Source: CANJQH01 sp031368515 | Lineage (GTDB): Bacteria; Chloroflexota; Anaerolineae; J036; Brachytrichaceae | DNA: 19,071 bases | NCBI GenBank assembly: GCA_031368515.1 | Contig: JANMNW010000111.1 | Location: 1-19,071, forward strand | Reading direction: 5' to 3' | Part shown: piece after piece, positions 14,883 to 19,071 of the stretch | Position numbering within the stretch: the stretch's first letter is position 1 | Layout: every line of letters begins with the position of its first letter | The notes under the pieces: generated by a model | What the model was told of the DNA's origin: nothing | Databases searched by the model: none | What the model saw: only the letters and a program-made list of their open reading frames with translations | Translations under genes and position numbers: made by a program

Positions 14883-15430
14883 ATCGACATCGGCAAAATC
14901 GGCATTCCCGACAGCATCATCGGCAAACCCGGCAAGTTGACCGATGAGGAATTTGCCGCGATCAAGCAACATCCGGTGATCGGCGCCGAAATCATCGGGC
15001 GCATGAGCTCGCTGCAGGATCTTGTGCCGTTGGTTCGACATCACCATGAACGCTGGGACCGCCGCGGTTACCCGGATGCATCCACGGCCCTGACTTGCCG
15101 CTGGGCACGCACATTCTGGCGCTGGCCGACTCGCTCGACGCGATGTGCTCCGATCGCCCCTATCGGGCGACGCCAACCTTCGACGAAGTCAAAGCGAAAA
15201 TTCAGCGCTGCTCGGGCAAACACTTTGACCCGGCGGTGGTCGCCGCGTTCAACGCGCTAGCAGCTGAAAAGAGTCCGGAGTACTTCGCCAACTCGGCCAA
15301 AAAAGTGGACGAAAGCGCGCAGGACGTCGCCGCGATGCGCGCCAACAGGCTCGGCCGCTATCTCAAGCGCGGCACGCTGATGGCCGAACTCTCCAAGCCC
15401 GTCGCCGGTGCACAGCCGGCTGAGCGGTGA
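14883..15430 (+). pseudogene. HD-GYP phosphodiesterase remnant with a one-base deletion
   Basis: Three diagnostic blocks of an HD-GYP c-di-GMP phosphodiesterase are present but broken. First, IDIGKIGIPDSIIGKPGKLT begins right after an in-frame TGA, and the catalytic H of the H-D pair is Ile. Second, KQHPVIGAEIIGRMSSLQDL then VPLVRHHHERWDRRGYPD. Third, after a frame change at about 15078, GIHGPDLPLGTHILALADSL then DAMCSDRPYRATPTFDEVKA. Adding one G between 15078 and 15079 (GAT-GGC-ATC instead of GATGCATC) joins the last two blocks. Upstream sensor and HD halves are missing; 14614-14882 carries no recognisable continuation. It would have degraded the second messenger; now it is probably non-functional. 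A sequencing error could explain the deletion but not the missing N-terminus and His. Confidence 0.85.
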
Positions 15431-15445
15431 ATCGCGCAAGTCAAA

Positions 15446-16180
15446 CTATTTGACGCGTGCGCCCTGCGCCTCGCGCTCACGCATCAAAAATGCGCTCAGC
15501 CACTCAATCTCTTGTGAACTGAGATCCAGATTTGGCATGGCCGTCTGCGGCTTTACGGCAGTTGGATCAGCCAGCCAAAGGCGAAGATACTCAGACGACC
15601 ATTTCGGTTGTGACAGGCCGGGCGCGCCGCCGGCCCCAAACGCGTCGCGAAACTCGCCGCTTGCGCGCACGGCATCGTGCGAATGACAGGCATAGCAGCC
15701 TTTGCTCACAAACAACAACCGGCCGCGCTCGCGTTGACCGTTGAGCGTGCGCAACTCGCGCGCTATCCGGTAACGCGCACCGGCCGCATGGCGCGGTTCG
15801 ACGACATCAAACTTGATCATTTGTGCTGCTGGAAAACTCGTCATCTCCCATGACCAGACGCCCGATTTTGAGAACACGACCTCGGCAACGTAGATGCCTG
15901 CCCGCCCGCCCGTTCGCGCATTCGCGTCAATGAACATGCCGTCAGGATGTGTGAAACGCATCGTCGGAACAAAGCCGTTTTCGGTCATCAGGCGCACGCC
16001 GTGCTGGCGCACGCTGATTTGAAACTCGGCTTTTTCGCCGGCGACGATCACGCTGGGCATGGCATTGACTGTGGTCACACCCCATCCGCCGGCAAGTCCA
16101 GATTGTGACGCAAAGATCAGGCATCCCGGCGCCATAACCAGAGCCAGCACGCCAGCGCGCAGCAGCTTTCGATTAAACAT
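15446..16180 (-). CDS. Exported c-type cytochrome with N-terminal beta-sandwich domain
   Basis: A 244-residue protein with a signal peptide-like N-terminus (MFNRKLLRAGVLALVMAPGCL). C20 in LIFASQS context is not a clear lipobox. Residues about 35-128 form a beta-rich, Ig/YtkA-like segment (PSVIVAGEKAEFQISVRQHG). The C-terminal part is a class I cytochrome c domain with haem motif C162-YA-C165-H166 and axial Met M215 (TAMPNL). It likely acts outside the membrane as an electron carrier or redox sensor. The fusion of the two parts is uncommon. The ATG has a strong ribosome binding site, AGGAGG, 5 bases upstream. It lies 46 bases downstream of the anti-sigma gene on the same strand, so it may belong to that operon. 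It ends 15 bases from the convergent HD-GYP remnant. Confidence 0.8.
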   Translation of the reverse strand: MFNRKLLRAGVLALVMAPGCLIFASQSGLAGGWGVTTVNAMPSVIVAGEKAEFQISVRQHGVRLMTENGFVPTMRFTHPDGMFIDANARTGGRAGIYVAEVVFSKSGVWSWEMTSFPAAQMIKFDVVEPRHAAGARYRIARELRTLNGQRERGRLLFVSKGCYACHSHDAVRASGEFRDAFGAGGAPGLSQPKWSSEYLRLWLADPTAVKPQTAMPNLDLSSQEIEWLSAFLMREREAQGARVK

Positions 16181-16226
16181 ATGGGCCTCCTGAAAGTGTT
16201 ACACCACTGGCGGTCAACGCGTTCCG

Positions 16227-17015
16227 TCAGCGCAGCGATTCAGCCACTTTGCGCGCTTCGTCGAGTGTCATGCGGCTCTCCAAGCGATAGGTGATGCCAT
16301 CGCGCACCCAGATCAATGTGTTGCCGTCAACAATCCGGCGAACTTCTATATCGCCACTGCGCAGGACGAACGGATATTCGCCTTCGGCCCACACTCCTGG
16401 ATGACCGTCCACGGTCGTTTTCACGATCACACGCGGCGCGAATTTTTGCGCCAGCACGTTTTTGGAGAGCAGGTGCAGGCTCAGGCGCGCCCGGGTTGTG
16501 TCACTTGGATCCATCCAGATCAATACAACCACAACGGCTTCGTCAAACTGGCGCTGAATAAAGACGAGATCGGGCTGTCCCAGATCGGCCGGCAAACTCG
16601 GCAGCGGAATGCTGAAAGGCGCACTTTTGCGCGCGGCATCCAGCGTCGTCTTGCCCATAAACGGAAACAGGGCAGCCTGCACCGGCTTTGGCGTGGGGCG
16701 CGGCGTGGCGCTGGCCGCTGCAGGTCGTGGGCTCGGAACCGTTACATGCGGTGTTGGCGTGGGTTCGGGTGCGACGATCTGCACAACGCCGATTCGCAAA
16801 ACGCGCAACATCAGCGCGCGCGTCTCCGGAACGGCCGACAGCACCAGACAGAGGATCAGTACGGCAACAACGCTTGCCAAAAGCGCCCGCTGAGGCCGGC
16901 GCTGTGGCCCCGCCGACAGGCGTGCCCAAACGCGCCCGGCAATATCGGGCGTGGGCGGGTAAGCCAAGGTGGCGGCATGGTCGCGCATGCGCGCGTCAAA
17001 GCGTGTTTCGTTCAT
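16227..17015 (-). CDS. Membrane anti-sigma factor-like protein
   Basis: A 262-residue protein with an N-terminal cytoplasmic part (about 1-43, where the sigma factor would be held) and one membrane helix (about 44-62, ALLASVVAVLILCLVLSAV). A proline-rich external linker follows (about 84-112, with PTPTPHVTVPSPRP), then a beta-rich external domain of the DUF4367 type (GHPGVWAEGEYPF, LIWVRDGITYRLES, MTLDEARKVAESL). It has no clear zinc-binding H-x3-C-x2-C. Its start overlaps the sigma gene's stop by 4 bases, so the two are translated together. External signals would release the sigma factor. Confidence 0.8.
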   Translation of the reverse strand: MNETRFDARMRDHAATLAYPPTPDIAGRVWARLSAGPQRRPQRALLASVVAVLILCLVLSAVPETRALMLRVLRIGVVQIVAPEPTPTPHVTVPSPRPAAASATPRPTPKPVQAALFPFMGKTTLDAARKSAPFSIPLPSLPADLGQPDLVFIQRQFDEAVVVVLIWMDPSDTTRARLSLHLLSKNVLAQKFAPRVIVKTTVDGHPGVWAEGEYPFVLRSGDIEVRRIVDGNTLIWVRDGITYRLESRMTLDEARKVAESLR

Positions 17016-17605
17016 GCGTCGTCCACCAGTTCGCGCAACTCGGGAAAGTCGCGTTCGATCGCAGCCTTGAGACGCGCAAGCGCCCGGCTGCTGCGGGATT
17101 TGACCGTGCCTGCCGCCACGCCCAACGCCTCAGCCGCTTCCGCTTCACTTAGCGCCAGAAAGTGCCGCAGATAGAGGACCTCCTGATCGGCCGCGCGCAA
17201 TTGCCGCACCGCGCGCCATAGCGCATCCGCGCGATGACGCAACTCAGCCAAATGCACAACGGGCTGCTCCATCGGCACGACCAGTGCCGGCTCGTTGAAG
17301 ACCAGGCGTTTAAGCATGCCGGCAAAACGGGTCAGCGAGCGACGCCGATTGCGCGCAAGATTGGCGGTGATCGCCAACAGCCACGGTTTGATCGGCCGCC
17401 CCGCGTCCAATCGGTCGATCGCGCGATAGGCGCGGACAAACGCCTCCTGCGCAACGTCATCTGCGTCAGCCGCGTCGCCGAGCATCAAGAAGGCGAGGCG
17501 AAACAGCGCCTGCTGATGGGTTTGCATCAAGGCGTGCCAAGCCTGCTCATCGCGCTGTTGCAGCAGGCGATTGGCAGCGGGATCGTGTTGTGGCGTCGCG
17601 CTCAC
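17012..17605 (-). CDS. ECF (RpoE-type) RNA polymerase sigma factor
   Basis: A 197-residue sigma factor with only regions 2 and 4. Region 2 includes ALFRLAFLMLGDAADADDVA then QEAFVRAYRAID; region 4 includes LRAADQEVLYLRHFLALSEA then EAAEALGVAAGTVKSRSSRA, a clear helix-turn-helix. It directs RNA polymerase to a stress or envelope regulon. The start is GTG at 17605, directly at an inverted repeat (17604-17630); no ribosome binding site is evident, so a leaderless or different start is possible. It is coupled to the anti-sigma gene by the 4-base overlap. Confidence 0.92.
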   Translation of the reverse strand: MSATPQHDPAANRLLQQRDEQAWHALMQTHQQALFRLAFLMLGDAADADDVAQEAFVRAYRAIDRLDAGRPIKPWLLAITANLARNRRRSLTRFAGMLKRLVFNEPALVVPMEQPVVHLAELRHRADALWRAVRQLRAADQEVLYLRHFLALSEAEAAEALGVAAGTVKSRSSRALARLKAAIERDFPELRELVDDA

Positions 17606-17630
17606 CGGTGTCTACAGCATATACACCGGT
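17604..17630. repeat. 8-bp inverted repeat at the sigma factor start
   Basis: ACCGGTGT and ACACCGGT, perfect arms 11 bases apart, lie at the sigma gene's start codon. It could be a regulator site or part of the 5' leader structure. No sigma-type promoter was recognised between it and the next gene. Confidence 0.5.
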
Positions 17631-17684
17631 CACAGCCGCGGGGTTCCACGGTTGGTTGGCCGTGCGCTAATGCGACAGGCGCAT

Positions 17685-18014
17685 TCACCCGCCGCGCCCT
17701 GATTGACTGCTCAAGTAACTATCGGCAATGAGCACGGCCGTCAGAAACACGCCGTATATCAGCGTGGCGATTTTCACATTTCTGCCGGCCGCCACTGATG
17801 AACGCGAGCCCAGAAAGATCGCGCTGGCGCTCACAAACACGCTGGTGACGATGAGCCCGGTCAACAGAATCTTGCGTGCGCGATCCCACTCGGACAGGTA
17901 ACCGTCTGGAAACCCAATGATCTGAAGTTCGAAATAGCCCCACGCCGCGGCAAGCACCGCCACACCAGCCAGAAGGGCTGTCAAAAGCCAGTTGCGCGCG
18001 GAACGACCGCTCAT
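17685..18014 (-). CDS. Small membrane protein, three predicted helices
   Basis: Not recognised. The 109-residue product has three hydrophobic segments: about 9-30 (NWLLTALLAGVAVLAAAWGY), 48-68 (ILLTGLIVTSVFVSASAIFL) and 80-98 (VKIATLIYGVFLTAVLIADS). Loops are short and basic/acidic (EWDRARK, SRSSVAAGRN). The pattern and length resemble small integral membrane proteins of unknown role. ATG 18014 is used; no ribosome binding site is visible. It lies 79 bases upstream of the sigma gene on the same strand. Confidence 0.6.
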   Translation of the reverse strand: MSGRSARNWLLTALLAGVAVLAAAWGYFELQIIGFPDGYLSEWDRARKILLTGLIVTSVFVSASAIFLGSRSSVAAGRNVKIATLIYGVFLTAVLIADSYLSSQSGRGG

Positions 18015-18096
18015 CACGAGCTATCTTACGGCACTACCACAAACATCGCGCACCGTCATCGCGCGCGTTGTTTTGGCGCCGCCTATTAACAATACT

Positions 18097-18134
18097 ATGC
18101 GCCGCATGGGATCTGACACTGTGTCACGCACAGT
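18097..18134. promoter_or_regulatory. Cluster of three short palindromes upstream of the membrane protein gene
   Basis: ATGCG-C-CGCAT (18097-18107), TGACAC-T-GTGTCA (18114-18126) and the overlapping ACTGTG-N5-CACAGT (18118-18134). They lie about 80-120 bases upstream of the membrane protein gene, in the gap before the OLD nuclease's 3' end. Operator-like, but no regulator is known. Confidence 0.35.
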
Positions 18135-18242
18135 ATGCGGGGTGTCCAGTTATGACGGAAACCGAGGACTATTCGCAGGCGCTGCGCCAACAGCTGCGGC
18201 GTGGCGTAAGAAGGCGCTACCCATGAATCTCGTTGACCGCCA

Positions 18243-19071
18243 CTAGTCGTTTTGGCTCATAGCATAAGCGCCTTGACGGACAGCGCCCCGCGCGCCGTCA
18301 TGGGCGTGGCCCTTCTGGGGGCGTTCCAGGCGCTTGAGAGTTCGGGGTTGTTCACCGGTTGCGCAGTGTTGACTTCGCAAAATAGCGGCAAGCTGTTCGG
18401 CGACCTCGGCTTTCGAAGCCTCTTTATCGTGCACCGGCTGGAAGATCTTCACAGCGATTTCGGTGGCAGTGAGGCCAACTGCGACCCATTCGGCATATGT
18501 TTCGTTCGCCTTTGTAACGATTTTGGCGAGAAATTCGGGTTTGCGGCTGCTGGTCTTTGCAAGCTGGACTGCCTGATGGACGCTTTGCGCGAGTTCAGGC
18601 TGGAGTGCGAGATCGAACTCAAGCGTCCAGCTATCAGCAATGAATGCGTCGACCGGATCGCCGATGTCGCGCTTCAGTGTCTTCTGCCGCGCCGCGATCT
18701 CCTCCGGCTTGAGCTCGTTCTCAGTCAGTCGCTCGCCGACGAGGGCTTTGGCTTCTTGGGGTGGGATATCTCTGTCGGGAATCAGCGCTACGGGAACGGG
18801 AATTGCCTCTCCCTCTTTCCGCTGCATAATCCGGCTATAACGGAAGAGCCCTCGGTGTCCGACGTTTACGATCGAGACGCCATGGCTGCTGAGTGGTCGC
18901 CCGAGCTTCTCAGCAATCGCGGGCAGGAGAAGATGCTCCCCGTCGCCCTCCACTACGATAAGGGCACGGGCAAAGAACAGGTTTGCCTTAGTGGCGTCGA
19001 GAAACCGTCGCAAGAACTCGTAATCGTCCGCCTCGAGCCGCGTGTGAGTTGCGCCGAGCGGAAATGCGCGG
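18243..19071 (-). CDS. OLD-family ATP-dependent endonuclease, C-terminal TOPRIM part (partial)
   Basis: The leftward frame is open from the window's right edge to the stop at 18243, so the N-terminal ATPase half is outside. The visible part begins THTRLEADDYEFLRRFLDAT, then KANLFFARALIVVEGDGEHL. That is the OLD-family junction into the TOPRIM nuclease domain, with the metal-binding Glu in VEGDGE. The D-x-D motif is VALIPDRDIPP. Later family-like blocks are DSWTLEFDLAL and SKAEVAEQLAAILRS. The last ~45 residues (CATGEQPRTLKRLERPQKGH and on) are basic and unlike the family, perhaps an altered tail. OLD-family nucleases act in anti-phage systems such as Gabija (GajA) and P2 Old. The internal TTG at 19013 is not a real start. 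Confidence 0.8.
   Translation of the reverse strand, partial: RAFPLGATHTRLEADDYEFLRRFLDATKANLFFARALIVVEGDGEHLLLPAIAEKLGRPLSSHGVSIVNVGHRGLFRYSRIMQRKEGEAIPVPVALIPDRDIPPQEAKALVGERLTENELKPEEIAARQKTLKRDIGDPVDAFIADSWTLEFDLALQPELAQSVHQAVQLAKTSSRKPEFLAKIVTKANETYAEWVAVGLTATEIAVKIFQPVHDKEASKAEVAEQLAAILRSQHCATGEQPRTLKRLERPQKGHAHDGARGAVRQGAYAMSQND

Noticed and set aside
18152..18226. A 24-codon rightward frame (MTETEDYSQALRQQLRRGVR...) ending in an ATGA overlap
   Set aside because: Too short, followed only by a seven-codon frame, with no recognisable product; could be a remnant but cannot be supported.
1..19071. CRISPR arrays, tRNA or rRNA genes
   Set aside because: No regularly spaced direct repeats and no cloverleaf or rRNA-like stretch were seen on reading through; a covariance-model search could still find a small RNA.

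Overview
The window looks like a chromosomal segment of a GC-rich free-living bacterium, most plausibly a member of Chloroflexota (Anaerolineae / Roseilinea / Roseiflexus side). The hints are a DUF5946 protein, an ISKra4-like transposase start, a xanthorhodopsin-type rhodopsin, a sigma/anti-sigma pair with a proline-rich anti-sigma, and many small VOC, GNAT and XRE-cupin genes. This placement is inferred from gene content; there is no rRNA or other marker gene here. No tRNA, rRNA or CRISPR array was seen.

Layout. 1-145: 5' end of a leftward transposase and probably the terminus of its insertion sequence. 264-665: an unrecognised small protein, followed by a bidirectional hairpin. 721-2346: a leftward GH39-like glycosidase with a perfect 36-nt palindrome just upstream. 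2675-3586: a fructosamine-kinase-like phosphotransferase, tail-to-tail with a DUF5946 protein (3577-4074), which lies downstream of a frameshifted, truncated gene (4118-4373). 4644-5816: an enolase-superfamily sugar-acid dehydratase-type enzyme. Its terminator is shared with the convergent rhodopsin gene (5963-6757).

The rhodopsin is the most interesting gene. It has the D-T-E triad of an outward proton pump, Leu at the green-tuning position, the retinal lysine, and Gly where bacteriorhodopsin has Trp138, which is the opening that lets xanthorhodopsin bind a carotenoid antenna. Its upstream region carries an exact CRP-type site, TGTGA-N6-TCACA. Divergent from it is a heterodimeric ABC exporter (7076-10707) with one degenerate and one intact ATP site.

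10763-14613 is a leftward run: cytochrome P450, XRE-cupin regulator, GNAT acetyltransferase, and two VOC proteins (the last with its own candidate promoter). The regulator gene starts inside a 45-nt inverted repeat that looks like an autoregulatory operator. 14883-15430 is a decayed HD-GYP phosphodiesterase fragment with a one-base deletion. 15446-17605 is a leftward ECF sigma / anti-sigma pair followed by an exported c-type cytochrome with an N-terminal beta domain. 17685-18014 is a small three-helix membrane protein. The right edge (18243-19071) holds the C-terminal part of an OLD-family nuclease (TOPRIM domain), possibly the edge of a defence locus.

The common themes are energy from light (rhodopsin), respiratory or redox proteins, carbohydrate use, and small stress/detoxification cassettes. 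No single multi-gene novel system is complete here. The best leads are the antenna-competent rhodopsin with its CRP-type site, the operator at the XRE-cupin gene, the nested GACCT palindrome, and the truncated OLD locus.
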